A DNA stretch of 36,427 nucleotides from Nitrospirales bacterium (GTDB lineage Bacteria; Nitrospirota; Nitrospiria; Nitrospirales; UBA8639): contig JAJDBS010000170.1 in NCBI GenBank assembly GCA_029261235.1, positions 1 to 36,427 of the forward strand, written 5' to 3'. Below the pieces are notes generated by a model. It was not told the DNA's origin. It ran no database searches and saw only the letters and a list, made by a program, of their open reading frames with translations. The position numbers and the translations under genes were made by a program. Below are positions 16,345-25,768 of the stretch, piece by piece (the first letter of the stretch is position 1; every line of letters begins with the position of its first letter).

Positions 16345-17129
16345 CACAACGTCTTCTCGCTATCATTGATCCATTGCGTATACGAACCTTGTTTCAATCG
16401 ACTCGCGGTCTCCCGATCCAACAGCCAGACCACATCTCCTTGAACAGGATTCACAATTTGAGCGGGATAGCGATTGGGCTGAAATGGACCTTCTAACACT
16501 GCTTCTATCGCTTCTTCCTTGTCCGACCCTCCCACGACAAACAACACACGATGGGCTGCATTGATGACTGGCGGAGTGAGCGTAATACGATGCGTCTGAA
16601 ATTTTTCCACCCACGGTGCCGCAACCCATTGCTCTTTTTCAGAAAGAACTGACGTCTCCGGGAATAAAGAAGCCGTATGACCATCAGGCCCCATACCCAG
16701 TAGAATTAAGTCAAAGCAAGGGAAACGCCCTGCCTTCTCCACAGAGAACGCACGTTGTAACGCAGATTCATATCGCGCAGCCGCTTCTTGTGCTGGTCGC
16801 TCTCCTTCCATCCGAAATACGTGATGAGGCAAAATAGGTACGCAATCTAATAAATTCTCTTTCGCCATGCGAAAGTTACTGTCTGCATGATCCGGGGGAA
16901 CCTCACGTTCATCGCCCCAGAAAACCCGAATAGACGACCAATCAACTTGTGATCGATAAGGCTCAGCGGCCAATCGTGAAAACAATCGCTGAGGAGTCGA
17001 ACCGCCCGAAAGGGCAATTGATTGAATTTTCCCACTATCAGGCTTGGAAGCTAACGTCTGAACGACGAATTGAGTGGCGGCTTCAAAGAGGTTTTCTGGC
17101 GTCTGGCAGACGAGTATGCGACGTGGCAC
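16344..17129 (-). CDS. pgl: 6-Phosphogluconolactonase
   Basis: The enzyme hydrolyses 6-phosphogluconolactone in the oxidative pentose phosphate pathway. The GTG at 17129 is chosen as start because AAGGAAG lies six bases upstream; a TTG at 17150 lacks a site. The 261-residue product has the family's conserved blocks: LSGGSTPQRLF (phosphate binding), RVFWGDEREVPPDHADSNF and LILLGMGPDGHTASLFP with the catalytic His. Length fits the DevB/SOL type. The zinc-ribbon gene follows at one-base overlap. The transaldolase gene of the same pathway is about 650 bases away on the other strand. Confidence 0.92.
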   Translation of the reverse strand: MPRRILVCQTPENLFEAATQFVVQTLASKPDSGKIQSIALSGGSTPQRLFSRLAAEPYRSQVDWSSIRVFWGDEREVPPDHADSNFRMAKENLLDCVPILPHHVFRMEGERPAQEAAARYESALQRAFSVEKAGRFPCFDLILLGMGPDGHTASLFPETSVLSEKEQWVAAPWVEKFQTHRITLTPPVINAAHRVLFVVGGSDKEEAIEAVLEGPFQPNRYPAQIVNPVQGDVVWLLDRETASRLKQGSYTQWINDSEKTL

Positions 17130-17249
17130 AATATCTTCCTTGTTAGACAAATATGAACCTGATTGAACAGCATCGTTTCATCGCAGAGCGATAAAACCTC
17201 TGAATAGTCTCATCGTCAACACCTTGCGTATGACGCACATGTTTATGGA

Positions 17250-17564
17250 CTAACAATCCGCATATTCATAGTCGTCAAGCTTTTGGTCTTTATCAAATTC
17301 CAATGTAATTTTGCATTGATTCGGGGTGAAATTGAAAAACAGGAAATGCGTTCCCCCTCCAGCAATGCGGGAATAGATCCAAGTTTCTCCTCCACCAAAT
17401 CGTGAAGACTTGGCACTGGGTTTTCCCATATTTTCTTCAAACCAGGCCTGGTCTTTCCCTTCAAATTTCGCAGGTTCAAGGGACGCATCCAAATATGGAT
17501 TTCCCCCACCACAACCGGCAAAGAACAATCCTAGTACACCAATGATGACATAGAGCCGAATCAC
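17250..17564 (-). CDS. Small BamE/SmpA-like lipoprotein
   Basis: The GTG at 17564 is favoured as start, since AAGGAGG lies five bases before it; a TTG at 17582 would add six residues. The 104-residue product has a lipoprotein signal ending FAGC followed by GGG. The mature part contains WFEENMGKPSAKSS and ETWIYSR, then a Cys pair (NQCK and the final DC) and LEFDKDQKLDDYEY. The pattern resembles the SmpA/OmlA fold of outer-membrane assembly lipoproteins such as BamE, in which a helix-helix-sheet unit contains a conserved W-x-Y. Identity is not sure. It stands alone. Confidence 0.65.
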   Translation of the reverse strand: MIRLYVIIGVLGLFFAGCGGGNPYLDASLEPAKFEGKDQAWFEENMGKPSAKSSRFGGGETWIYSRIAGGGTHFLFFNFTPNQCKITLEFDKDQKLDDYEYADC

Positions 17565-17684
17565 ATCAGCCTCCTTTTTCAAGAACTACTCGCCATGACC
17601 CACTTCGGGGTCTTTTAAAAATTCTAGCCCTCGTGTCTCGATCAGTCAAACACGAAGAGCAATTCTCGAGAACATTATCCCCAT

Positions 17685-17713
17685 TTGTCCATAAGGACGC
17701 CGTCGATTACAAT
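17685..17713 (+). promoter_or_regulatory. Promoter of the transaldolase gene
   Basis: TTGTCC (17685-17690) and TACAAT (17708-17713) are separated by 17 bases and lie 50 bases before the GTG start of the transaldolase gene. The -10 box has one mismatch; the -35 box has two. Confidence 0.4.
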
Positions 17714-17763
17714 ACGTCTCGATTGAGCTGCGCCTCTATATTTCTACACAAAAGGAGATCACC

Positions 17764-18417
17764 GTGAAACTGTACTTAGATACTGGCAATGTTGACGAAA
17801 TTCGTAAAGCGGCAAGCTATGGAATGATCGATGGAATCACGACCAACCCTTCCCTCGTCTCGAAAGAAGGCCGGGAGTTCAAAGATCTCCTCTTGGAAAT
17901 CTGCCAAATCATTGATGGCCCGATTAGTGCCGAGGTCGTGAGTGTTGAAGCTGAGGCTATGGTGAAAGAAGGTCGCGAGCTCGCCAAGATTCATAAAAAT
18001 ATCGTCGTGAAAGTTCCACTCATCCCTGAAGGCCTCAAAGCCACTAAGCAAATGGCCAGTGACGGAATCCGCGTCAATGTGACCCTCTGCTTCTCCGCCA
18101 CGCAAGCGCTCATGGCCGCTAAAGCTGGAGCCTGGTGCGTTTCACCGTTTATCGGCCGCTTGGATGACATTAGCTCAGACGGTATGGATCTCATCGAACA
18201 AATCTTGACCATCTATGAAAATTATGATTTCCCCACACAAGTGCTTGTGGCCAGCGTTCGCCATATTCAGCATGTGACCGATGCCGCACTACTCGGTGGG
18301 CATATCTGCACGATGCCCTATACTGTGTTTCAACAACTCGTGAAACATCCCCTCACCGACAGCGGACTCAGCAAGTTCCTGGCTGATTGGGAAGCAAGAA
18401 AGGATTCCAAGAAATAG
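17764..18417 (+). CDS. tal: Transaldolase (small, fructose-6-phosphate aldolase-like type)
   Basis: The 217-residue length and sequence fit the short transaldolase/FSA family: [16 protein letters not shown] at the start, TTNPSL (26-31), and the Schiff-base lysine at 83 in VVKVPL. The enzyme exchanges a dihydroxyacetone unit between sedoheptulose 7-phosphate and glyceraldehyde 3-phosphate in the non-oxidative pentose phosphate pathway. AAGGAG precedes the GTG start. It is monocistronic, with a promoter-like pair just upstream. The substitution of Gln or Tyr that separates true transaldolases from FSA cannot be judged with certainty by eye. Confidence 0.92.
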   Translation: MKLYLDTGNVDEIRKAASYGMIDGITTNPSLVSKEGREFKDLLLEICQIIDGPISAEVVSVEAEAMVKEGRELAKIHKNIVVKVPLIPEGLKATKQMASDGIRVNVTLCFSATQALMAAKAGAWCVSPFIGRLDDISSDGMDLIEQILTIYENYDFPTQVLVASVRHIQHVTDAALLGGHICTMPYTVFQQLVKHPLTDSGLSKFLADWEARKDSKK

Positions 18418-18445
18418 TCTATTTGGAAATCCTCAGCACGTCAGG

Positions 18446-19121
18446 CTAGAACTTTTCGACGAGATTTCTTGCTCGACTCAAAACTTGATGGAACATGGGG
18501 CGCGTCAACTTTCCAGTGAACGTATGTTCCTGACTCGGTTGATACCATCCCAAAAGCGTAACGTTCCACGGCGAGAGATATTCTGGCCCTTGTTAGAATC
18601 TTGGACGCTGAGTAGAGATTGCCTGCCCTTCCATCTTGGAGGCTCGAAGATATTCATCAAACGCAATCTTCCCAAGCATTACAACCACTTGTTGATTCTG
18701 TAACAACTGCAGTTCTTCTTGAACAAATGGACAACACGTTTCAAATTCGTCTTTTGTTGGTTTATTGGCAGATGGCGCGCACCGAACAGCCGCCACCACA
18801 TAACAGTTCTGGAGGGTCAGCCCATCCTCTCAGGCTGATTCGCAAAACACAATAGGCATGTACGGCTTCATACAACCAATCACCGCTCCGATCTCCCGTA
18901 AGTACGCGTCGAGTGCGGTTGCCTCCATGCGCCGTAGGAGCTAAGCCAAAGACATATAAGCGAGATTGAGGATCACCAAATCCGTGGATCGGACGGCCCC
19001 AATACTCCCAATCTTTAAACCGCTTGACATTTTCCGTCGCGACCTCCAGAGGATAGATTGTTAGTCGAGGGCAACACGTGCACTCTGCAATGGTGCCCTG
19101 CAACAACATCAATTTCCTCAT
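18446..19121 (-). pseudogene. Decayed type-5 (UdgB-like) uracil-DNA glycosylase
   Basis: Three frame pieces of one protein are visible. The N-terminal part has CTCCPRL (iron-sulfur Cys), GRPIHGFGDP, GLAPTAHGGNRT and TGDRSGDWLYEAVHAY (motif A and flanks). The next family segment, FANQPE, appears in another frame, and the segment from EDGL through QNCYVVAAVRCAPSANKPT in a third, so two indels have occurred. The third piece then meets an in-frame TAA (18593-18595) after RPRF and continues QGPEYLSPWNVTLLGWYQPS to TAG at 18446. Motif B reads YQPS where the family has HPS. Together these are strong signs of inactivation. The start is at ATG 19121 or GTG 19133. Confidence 0.85.
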
Positions 19122-19356
19122 GAACACCACCACCCCATCATGAAACTTTCATTCCTCACGAGTAGAGAGGGTCTTGGCCTTTCATCTATATACGTCTTCC
19201 CTTGATCAATAAGAATCACCCTTCTGGCTACCACATTGACAATAATCATCAAAATCGGCAGGCTACAGACTGACAACGGGGCTGGCGATTTTCATATCGT
19301 TTTTTATACTTCCTGGCATCATTCGGAAGTCATTTTACTCACCGCCATTGCCCTAC

Positions 19357-21795
19357 ATGTCACAGGCGCTAGCCTACCAACGTTCTCAATCTTCCCACTC
19401 TTATGACTCCAGAAGTGTGTCTTCTCTTCGTTCGGGCAAATATCTTTATAATCAACAGATAAACCAACTTTACTCGCTTGCGCCTTATGGCATTGTAGCG
19501 TCTGTCATTAATGCCAGCATCCTCTGCGCCATTCTGTGGCAGGCAGTCCCGCAAGGCCCTATCATATCGTGGTTAGCGAGCATTTTTATCATCAATATCC
19601 TATGGGGTCTCTTACTCTATTGGTATCACCAACGAAGGATCAGTTACGACAGCTCGTTAAATATAAGAGAAAAGTGGTTCATCGGTGGCAACATCGCATC
19701 AGGCTGTATGTGGGGAATGGGCGGAATTTTACTCTACCCAGAGACCTCCATTGGCCATGAAATATTGCTGGCTTTTGTCTTTGGCGGCATGGTTGCGGGA
19801 GCCACAGCCCTGTATGCTTCCCATTTCCCCGCTTTTCTCGCCTTCAGTCTTCCTGCTACCACGCCGCTAACCCTCCAATTTTTCTCAAGAGGAGACCCGC
19901 TGCATATTGGTATGGGGATGATGGGATGCCTGTTCATCGCCGTCATGGTCATGACGGCAAAACGCAACAATAGCATGCTCCTGAAATCCCTGACCTTGGA
20001 CCAAGAGAATTCAACCTTGATCAGGAATTTAACCCACTCTCGTGATCTTGCGGAGAACTTGAACGATTCACTTAGTAAAGAGGTCGCCAATCGAGCCGCG
20101 GTTGAAGAGGAATTACGGAAGCACCAGGAGCAACTTGAAACACTCGTTGAAGCACGAACGGCCGCCTTGCAAGCATCTGAATCCCGTTATCGTTTTGTGA
20201 CTGAAAATATCTCGGATGTCATTTGGATGATGGAACCCAATGGCCATCGACTTTCCTACGTGAGTCCCTCGGTTCAAGAATTACGAGGATATTCAGCCGA
20301 GGAGGTGGTGGCCATGTCTTTAGACGAATGTTTAACACCAGCATCTTTAGAAAAAGCACAATCGGCGATTCAACAGGAGCTGGAACGCCTCGCAGATCAA
20401 CCCCACCAACAAAGCCCGCCTCTTTTATTGGAGCTCGAGCATCTCCGAAAAGATGGAAGCACAGTCTGGGCTGAGGTACGAGCCAGCCTGTTATTAGACG
20501 AAGAAGGACATCCACTCGGATTTGCGGGAGTGACTCGTGATTTAACTGAACGCCGAAAAATTGACCATGAAAAGCATCAACTCGAAACTCAACTGTTACG
20601 ATCACAAAAAATGGATGCGATAGGGACCCTCGCAGGAGGGATTGCTCACGACTTTAATAATTTACTCACAAGCATCTTAGGAAACATTACGTTGACTCAA
20701 CATATGATGAAGTTACCCCCTCTTGGAGAAACGTATCTTCAACGAGCCGAACAAGCGACAGAGCGAGCGAAAGACTTAACTCAGCAATTGTTGGCATTCT
20801 CAAAAGGTGGAGATCCCATCAAACATCTGATTTCGCTCAAGAACATCATCATCGAATCATCAAGCTTTGCGCTTTCTGGGTCATCGGTCTTACGCGAACT
20901 TGGTTTGGCAGTCAATCTGTGGCCGATTGAGGCAGATCCCGGACAAGTCAGTCAAATCATCCATAACATTGGCATCAACGCCGTGCAAGCAATGCCCAGC
21001 GGAGGCAAGCTTTCCATCGATGCTACCAACATGTGGATCGACCAATCTTCTCAAACATCCCCCATCCCGCTACCTCCTGGGCCTTATGTCCACGTGACCC
21101 TCTCCGATGACGGGACGGGCATACCAAAAGAACAACTCGATAAAATTTTCGAACCATATTTTTCCACCAAACCAGAAGGCCAAGGGCTCGGCTTGGCAAC
21201 GACTTATGCCATTATGCAAAAACATAGTGGACATATTACCGTGGAATCACAATTTGAAGTGGGCACGACATTTTCGTTGTACTTCCCTGCCTGCGCGAGC
21301 GGAGCCCAACCTCTCAAACTCGAGGCGCTGCCTCTTCATCACGGCAGTGGGAAGATCTTGGTCATGGATGATGAAGAGTCTATTCGCCTCTTAGCAAAGG
21401 AAATGTTGGCTCACTGTGGCTATCAAAGTGTCTTCGCCAAAGATGGCTATGAAACCCTCACTCTTTATCAACAAGCACTGGATATGCACACCCCTTTTTC
21501 AGCCGTCATTCTAGACTTGACGATTCCCGGAAGCCTGGGCGGGAAAGAAACGATTCGACGCTTACGAGAAATCAACCCTCATGTCATGGCGTTCGTCTCA
21601 AGTGGTTTTTCGAACGACCCAATCATGGCTAATTATCAAACCTATGGGTTTCATGGTGTCATCGCCAAGCCCTATTCGTTGATTGGGCTTAGCACCATCT
21701 TGCATCAGCATCTCGGCATGTTTTCTCCTCAGTCAGTTCAAGAGTCACTCGTTAAGGTTGAACATTCTCTCCGTGCTGATTCCGACCAAAACTAA
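19357..21795 (+). CDS. Membrane-bound hybrid histidine kinase (PAS-HisKA-HATPase-REC)
   Basis: The protein (812 residues from the ATG at 19357; a TTG at 19348 adds three) has about six membrane segments (about 40-200), a coiled-coil linker, a PAS domain (about 272-402), a HisKA domain with phospho-acceptor His431 in GGIAHDFNNLL, an ATPase with N-box GINAVQA and G-boxes DDGTGIP and GQGLGLA, and a C-terminal receiver with DDEE, phospho-Asp720 in VILDLT and Lys771 in AKPYS. It belongs to the class that uses internal phosphotransfer, and no separate regulator or DNA-binding gene is adjacent. No strong ribosome site is seen. The glycerate kinase gene starts 41 bases after its stop. Confidence 0.85.
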   Translation: MSQALAYQRSQSSHSYDSRSVSSLRSGKYLYNQQINQLYSLAPYGIVASVINASILCAILWQAVPQGPIISWLASIFIINILWGLLLYWYHQRRISYDSSLNIREKWFIGGNIASGCMWGMGGILLYPETSIGHEILLAFVFGGMVAGATALYASHFPAFLAFSLPATTPLTLQFFSRGDPLHIGMGMMGCLFIAVMVMTAKRNNSMLLKSLTLDQENSTLIRNLTHSRDLAENLNDSLSKEVANRAAVEEELRKHQEQLETLVEARTAALQASESRYRFVTENISDVIWMMEPNGHRLSYVSPSVQELRGYSAEEVVAMSLDECLTPASLEKAQSAIQQELERLADQPHQQSPPLLLELEHLRKDGSTVWAEVRASLLLDEEGHPLGFAGVTRDLTERRKIDHEKHQLETQLLRSQKMDAIGTLAGGIAHDFNNLLTSILGNITLTQHMMKLPPLGETYLQRAEQATERAKDLTQQLLAFSKGGDPIKHLISLKNIIIESSSFALSGSSVLRELGLAVNLWPIEADPGQVSQIIHNIGINAVQAMPSGGKLSIDATNMWIDQSSQTSPIPLPPGPYVHVTLSDDGTGIPKEQLDKIFEPYFSTKPEGQGLGLATTYAIMQKHSGHITVESQFEVGTTFSLYFPACASGAQPLKLEALPLHHGSGKILVMDDEESIRLLAKEMLAHCGYQSVFAKDGYETLTLYQQALDMHTPFSAVILDLTIPGSLGGKETIRRLREINPHVMAFVSSGFSNDPIMANYQTYGFHGVIAKPYSLIGLSTILHQHLGMFSPQSVQESLVKVEHSLRADSDQN

Positions 21796-21836
21796 ACCAG
21801 CCGTTCGCCATCATGGAGAGTCGTGAAATCTGACGA

Positions 21837-23192
21837 ATGAAAGAACATCCAATGAATATTCAAACCTCGAATCGGCCTATCAAAGGAATCCTGAAGATGC
21901 TCATTCAGAGTAGCCTCGAGGCTGCTGACCCTGGCAACGCGATGAAACGCACAATCATCAGGAAATCAAACGAGCTATGTATCAAGAAGGTTCGATATGA
22001 CCTCGCCACATACCAAAGAATTGTGTGCGTTGGAGCAGGAAAATCATCTGCACATATGGCACGAACGCTCGAAGAGATATTGGGACAATACTTAGGGAGT
22101 GGAATGGTCATCGTCAAAGATGGATATGGGATACCCACTCAAAAAATTCGTGTTGTCGAAGCCAATCACCCGATACCTGATTCTCGCGGCAGCCGCGCCA
22201 CCAAACAGATTCTCAAAATTGTGAAAGGGCTCACACAAAAGGATCTACTGATCGTCTTGCTTTCGGGCGGAGCTTCCAGCCTTCTCTGCGCCCCAGCTCC
22301 TGGCCTAACCCTACAGGACAAACGCCGCACGACCAACCTGCTCTTGCGATGTGGGGCGACTATTCATGAACTCAACACGGTACGCAAGCATCTGTCTTTA
22401 GTGAAAGGCGGGCTGCTCGCCCAATCGACCTCTGCTAAAATTTTGACGCTGATCATGTCCGATGTCTTAGAAGATGTCCTGCCCACCATCGGTTCCGGCC
22501 CTACAGTGCCAGACCCCACCACTTTTACAGAGGCGAAAGAAATTCTAGAAAACTATCAGATTTGGGAAAAAATTCCCACACGAGTTCGAAATCATTTGGA
22601 ACAGGGTATCTGTGGTTCTATTCCCGAAACATGGAAAAGCAAAACACGACCTCCTTCACGATCTCACTCGATCGTCTTAGCCAACAATCAAACAGCCATT
22701 GACGGCATGGCCAAAGAAGCCAAGCGATTGGGCCTCAGGCCCTGTATCCTAGAAACTCCATTGCAGGGTGAAGCCAAAGACCTTGGAGCGATTCTTGGCG
22801 CGATGGCCAAAGATATCCGTGAATTCGGCAATCCAGTTCGCTCACCGGCCTGTCTGATTGTCGGCGGAGAACCTACCGTGACCGTCACTGGCACAGGAAA
22901 AGGCGGCAGAGCGCAGGAATGCGTGCTAGCAGCTGCGCAAGAGCTGGCTGGACTCACTAACGTCATTGTGGCAGGATTCGGAACCGACGGCACAGATGGC
23001 CCTACAGAAGTTGCTGGGGCCTTGGTAGATGAAAAAACTGTTCAACGTGCTAAGAAAAAAGGTCTTTCAATTGAGAACTCCTTGGAGAAACATGATAGCT
23101 ATACATTGTTCAAAAAAATTGGTGGCCATATCACCACCGGTCCAACAAAAACCAACGTCAACGACATCTATATAATCCTAGCATTATCCTAG
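21837..23192 (+). CDS. Glycerate 2-kinase (class II, MOFRL family)
   Basis: The 451-residue protein spans the two expected domains. The N-terminal DUF4147-type part (about 10-240) has VCVGAGKSSAHMA, EANHPIPDS and the LLSGGASSLL loop; the C-terminal MOFRL part (about 320-440) has GGEPTVTVTGTGKGGRAQE and the FGTDGTDGPTEVAGA motif that binds nucleotide. It phosphorylates glycerate to 2-phosphoglycerate, joining glycerate or hydroxypyruvate metabolism to glycolysis. The start could be either the ATG at 21837 or the ATG at 21852; neither has a clear ribosome site. The 41-base gap suggests expression with the kinase gene upstream. Confidence 0.88.
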   Translation: MKEHPMNIQTSNRPIKGILKMLIQSSLEAADPGNAMKRTIIRKSNELCIKKVRYDLATYQRIVCVGAGKSSAHMARTLEEILGQYLGSGMVIVKDGYGIPTQKIRVVEANHPIPDSRGSRATKQILKIVKGLTQKDLLIVLLSGGASSLLCAPAPGLTLQDKRRTTNLLLRCGATIHELNTVRKHLSLVKGGLLAQSTSAKILTLIMSDVLEDVLPTIGSGPTVPDPTTFTEAKEILENYQIWEKIPTRVRNHLEQGICGSIPETWKSKTRPPSRSHSIVLANNQTAIDGMAKEAKRLGLRPCILETPLQGEAKDLGAILGAMAKDIREFGNPVRSPACLIVGGEPTVTVTGTGKGGRAQECVLAAAQELAGLTNVIVAGFGTDGTDGPTEVAGALVDEKTVQRAKKKGLSIENSLEKHDSYTLFKKIGGHITTGPTKTNVNDIYIILALS

Positions 23193-23265
23193 AAACAGCA
23201 GTTTGTTCTTTCCTAAATCTATACTTATGGAAATTCATAAACGCTTCAGCTAAAAGAGGTACTCT

Positions 23266-23643
23266 TTGAACGACGCACAGAAGATGGTCAAAGAATTTCA
23301 CGAACAATTTGACATTCATGTCGCCCTAACACCCTCCGCACCTGATGTGGCCACGCAAATACTAAGGAGTCGTCTTATCCAGGAAGAGTTCGAAGAATTC
23401 CAAGAAGCTATGCAGAGCAAAGACTTACCAAACATGGCCAAGGAATTAGCGGATTTACTGTACGTCGTCTATGGCAGCGCGGTTTCACTAGGAATTGATA
23501 TGGAGCCCGTGTTCAAAGAAGTCCATCGTTCCAACATGAGCAAAGTCGGCGGCCACAAACGCGAAGACGGCAAATGGGTCAAACCCGCAACCTACTCCCC
23601 AGCGATTATCCGACCGATCCTCGAAGGTCAAGCTAGAAGCTGA
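23266..23643 (+). CDS. MazG-like nucleotide pyrophosphohydrolase
   Basis: The 125-residue protein starts with TTG at 23266, with AGAGGT just upstream. The pattern LIQEEFEEFQEAM followed by ELADLLYVVYG (about 39-76) is the EExxE...ExxD metal site of the all-alpha NTP pyrophosphatase fold (MazG / PRA-PH). The size is that of the small MazG-like members, which hydrolyse nucleoside triphosphates or modified nucleotides. The C-terminal HKREDGKWVKP stretch is typical of one subgroup. It might clean damaged nucleotides; the substrate cannot be told from sequence. It stands alone 73 bases after the glycerate kinase gene. Confidence 0.8.
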   Translation: MNDAQKMVKEFHEQFDIHVALTPSAPDVATQILRSRLIQEEFEEFQEAMQSKDLPNMAKELADLLYVVYGSAVSLGIDMEPVFKEVHRSNMSKVGGHKREDGKWVKPATYSPAIIRPILEGQARS

Positions 23644-23775
23644 ATTGATTCATTTGATGCACTGTGTGAGGAGATTTACTTTTTCCTCTGCTTCAGCCTT
23701 CAACTTACCGTTTGAAAAAATCGAGAAAGTCACTCACTTGATAGCTTGCGTTGCTCTTTTTTGCTAGCGTGCCCA

Positions 23776-23791
23776 CTGTGAGGTCTCACAG
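23776..23791. repeat. Inverted repeat CTGTGAG-GT-CTCACAG
   Basis: Perfect 7-base arms with a 2-base centre in the 240-base gap between the MazG-like gene and the end of panC. It could be a regulatory site or the base of a hairpin. The rest of the gap shows nothing I can support. Confidence 0.4.
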
Positions 23792-23883
23792 ATCAAGTCA
23801 TTCAACTCGAGCGTCGCTATCTAAATGGGATAACATGGCTATGATGATTCAAGAGATCTAGCCCTTCTCCAATTTCCTTAATT

Positions 23884-24735
23884 TCAGAATTTCTTTGGGG
23901 CTTTGACGAGCATATTGTCGATTAAACGGATATCACCGAGTCTCGCCGCTCCTAATAGAACCATGTTTCCCTTCGCCAAGGTCAATGGATCCAGATTATT
24001 CGCATCACAGATCGCAAGGTACTCAATGTCTATCCCCGCCAATTTTGTTGCGATTTCCTTCATTTCCCTTTGAATAATCCGAGCATGTTGCTTCCCTGAT
24101 TTTATCGATTGCACCCCGTGGCGTAACGCCGCTGAGAGACTTGTGGCTAGTCGTCGCTGACTTTCTGAAAGATAGCGATTTCGGGAACTGAGGGCGAGGC
24201 CATCTGACTCTCGTATTGTGGAGCAACGCACAATTCTTGTATCAATATTCAGATCTTCAACGAATTTCTTGATGACCAACAATTGTTGATAGTCTTTCTG
24301 TCCAAAATAGGCTTGGTTCGGACGAACCAGATTTAATAATTTCGTGACAACCGTCGTGACTCCATCAAAATGCGTTGGACGTGCCACGCCTTCCCAGCGC
24401 AGGCTCAATCCGCTTACCGAGACAGAAGTCTGAAAGTCTTGAGGATAGAACTCTTCACTTGAAGGACAAAAAAGAAGATCAACACCCGCCTCCCGACACA
24501 ATTGCTGGTCGCTTTTGACTGGCCTGGGATACTTACTGAAATCTTCGGCAGGGCCGAATTGCAGAGGATTCACAAAAATACTGACAACGACGGTAGAGCA
24601 ATGTTTGCGCGCCTGACGGATTAAGGAGAGATGCCCTTCATGCAGCGCACCCATCGTGGGCACAAAACCAATTGCTTGATTTTCATGTTTGCGTCGCCAT
24701 ACCTGTAGGCCTCGTATCGACCGAATAATACGCAT
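23884..24735 (-). CDS. panC: Pantothenate synthetase
   Basis: The enzyme joins pantoate and beta-alanine with ATP in pantothenate (CoA) synthesis. From the ATG at 24735 the product has 283 residues and begins MRIIRSIRGLQVWRR; the TTG at 24765 would add ten and overlap folK. Nucleotide-binding HIGH-like block PTMGALHEGH (25-34), VVVSIFVNPLQFGPAEDFSKYP, and RESDGLALSSRNRYL with a KMSK-like turn are all intact. Its ATG lies five bases after the folK stop, so the two are co-transcribed. No panB or panD is seen here. Confidence 0.93.
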   Translation of the reverse strand: MRIIRSIRGLQVWRRKHENQAIGFVPTMGALHEGHLSLIRQARKHCSTVVVSIFVNPLQFGPAEDFSKYPRPVKSDQQLCREAGVDLLFCPSSEEFYPQDFQTSVSVSGLSLRWEGVARPTHFDGVTTVVTKLLNLVRPNQAYFGQKDYQQLLVIKKFVEDLNIDTRIVRCSTIRESDGLALSSRNRYLSESQRRLATSLSAALRHGVQSIKSGKQHARIIQREMKEIATKLAGIDIEYLAICDANNLDPLTLAKGNMVLLGAARLGDIRLIDNMLVKAPKKF

Positions 24736-24740
24736 AATTT

Positions 24741-25298
24741 CTAGGATGAGGGGGGAGTTGAACAAGCAGGGCGCGGAGAATATTTTGACCCAGGCTTAAA
24801 GGAAAGTTTCGTAACGCAACTGGTGTCATCAAGAGCCTCTAGCAAATCATTCATCGAACAGTGCAACGTCGGATGAATGTAGGCGGGATCTAATTCCGCT
24901 AATGGTTCCAAAACAAACCTGCGCAAATGAAGACGGGGATGAGGAACCGTTAACCCTTCTTGAGCAATGTGGTGTTGGCCGAACAAAAGAATATCGAAAT
25001 CCATAGGACGAGGACCGCTCCGATGAGTATCATCTCTGCCTAAACCTCGCTCCGTTTCTTGCAAGATTTCCAAAAGACATTCAGGCGTCAGCGACGTTTC
25101 CAATCGCACCACGCCATTGTAAAACCAATTTTCCCCCTGTCTCCCCTCTGGATCAACCGGTTCGGTTTCATAATAAGACGACACTCCAGTGACTTGAGAA
25201 AGAGGGAGTAAATTCATGAGCGTGATGGCCCGGTCGCAAAAATCTTGCCGGTCCCCTACATTCGACCCGATTCCTATGAAAACGATTTCTTGGGGCAT
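24741..25298 (-). CDS. folK: 2-Amino-4-hydroxy-6-hydroxymethyldihydropteridine pyrophosphokinase
   Basis: The start is the ATG at 25298, with AGGAGAG four bases upstream; the ATG at 25337 adds 13 Cys-rich residues and is unlikely. The 185-residue product has the HPPK pattern: IGIGSNVGDR at the N-terminus, the SSYYETEPVDPEG loop, GRDDTHRSGPRPMDFDILLFG with the two magnesium Asp residues, and VPHPRLHLRRFVLEPLAEL. It makes the pyrophosphate ester in folate synthesis. It forms an operon with panC. Confidence 0.93.
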   Translation of the reverse strand: MPQEIVFIGIGSNVGDRQDFCDRAITLMNLLPLSQVTGVSSYYETEPVDPEGRQGENWFYNGVVRLETSLTPECLLEILQETERGLGRDDTHRSGPRPMDFDILLFGQHHIAQEGLTVPHPRLHLRRFVLEPLAELDPAYIHPTLHCSMNDLLEALDDTSCVTKLSFKPGSKYSPRPACSTPPSS

Positions 25299-25469
25299 AT
25301 GACTCTCCTGAGAATTACATCTACAGCAAGTCTGCAATCTGGGAAATTTTTAAAGTTCTCACAGATTTCAGAAACAGAGAGGACTTCGCTTCTCATGAAG
25401 TTACTAAAAAAGTTATAGAGAATTGTAATCAAGGAAGATCAGACTGTCGAGAGATGGAGTGGAATAGCT

Positions 25470-25501
25470 GTGGGGACCTCCTGAGATCGGAGTGTCCCCA
25501 C
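25470..25501. terminator. Strong hairpin behind the 82-residue gene
   Basis: GTGGGGACCTCC pairs with GGAGTGTCCCCAC (one bulged T), giving 12 base pairs around a 7-base loop. It lies 18 bases past the stop of the minus-strand gene at 25520. A T tract is lacking, so it is terminator-like or a transcript-end stabiliser. Confidence 0.5.
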
Positions 25502-25519
25502 GAAGAGATGAGACAACGC

Positions 25520-25768
25520 CTACCACAAGATCGATTTTATTCGTGACCTCTGCTTGGATTCTGGCACAGCTCGTTTTGCCTTTGTCGTCGTCTGCGAAGG
25601 AGGAATATCTTGAAAGGCCTCATTCCGTTTGTCAGCCATTGCCGACGATAGGCCTAAATAAACTTTTCGTGCGGCTTCGGACCACTTCGGATCGAATGGC
25701 GCCCCTTTGAACGCTGCTTCTGCTGCCTTCTGTTCATCATGTGTGAGTGGTCGAGTGTCTTGCTGCAT
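25520..25768 (-). CDS. Small hypothetical protein (82 residues)
   Basis: The protein starts MQQDTRPLTHDEQKAAEAAF and is charged and soluble, with Lys/Arg clusters at the end. A GGAGGAG site lies four bases upstream of its ATG, and the ATG overlaps the stop of the zinc-ribbon gene (TGATG), so the two are translated in a coupled way. A GTG at 25771 is an alternative start. I do not recognise a domain, but the helical stretch FKGAPFDPKWSEAARKVYLG suggests a real, folded protein. A strong hairpin follows its stop. Confidence 0.6.
   Translation of the reverse strand: MQQDTRPLTHDEQKAAEAAFKGAPFDPKWSEAARKVYLGLSSAMADKRNEAFQDIPPSQTTTKAKRAVPESKQRSRIKSILW

Noticed and set aside
17175-17197. Hairpin GTTTCATCGC-AGA-GCGATAAAAC before pgl
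   Set aside because: A 9-pair stem with one mismatch behind the small lipoprotein gene, but no T tract on the minus strand; could be chance.
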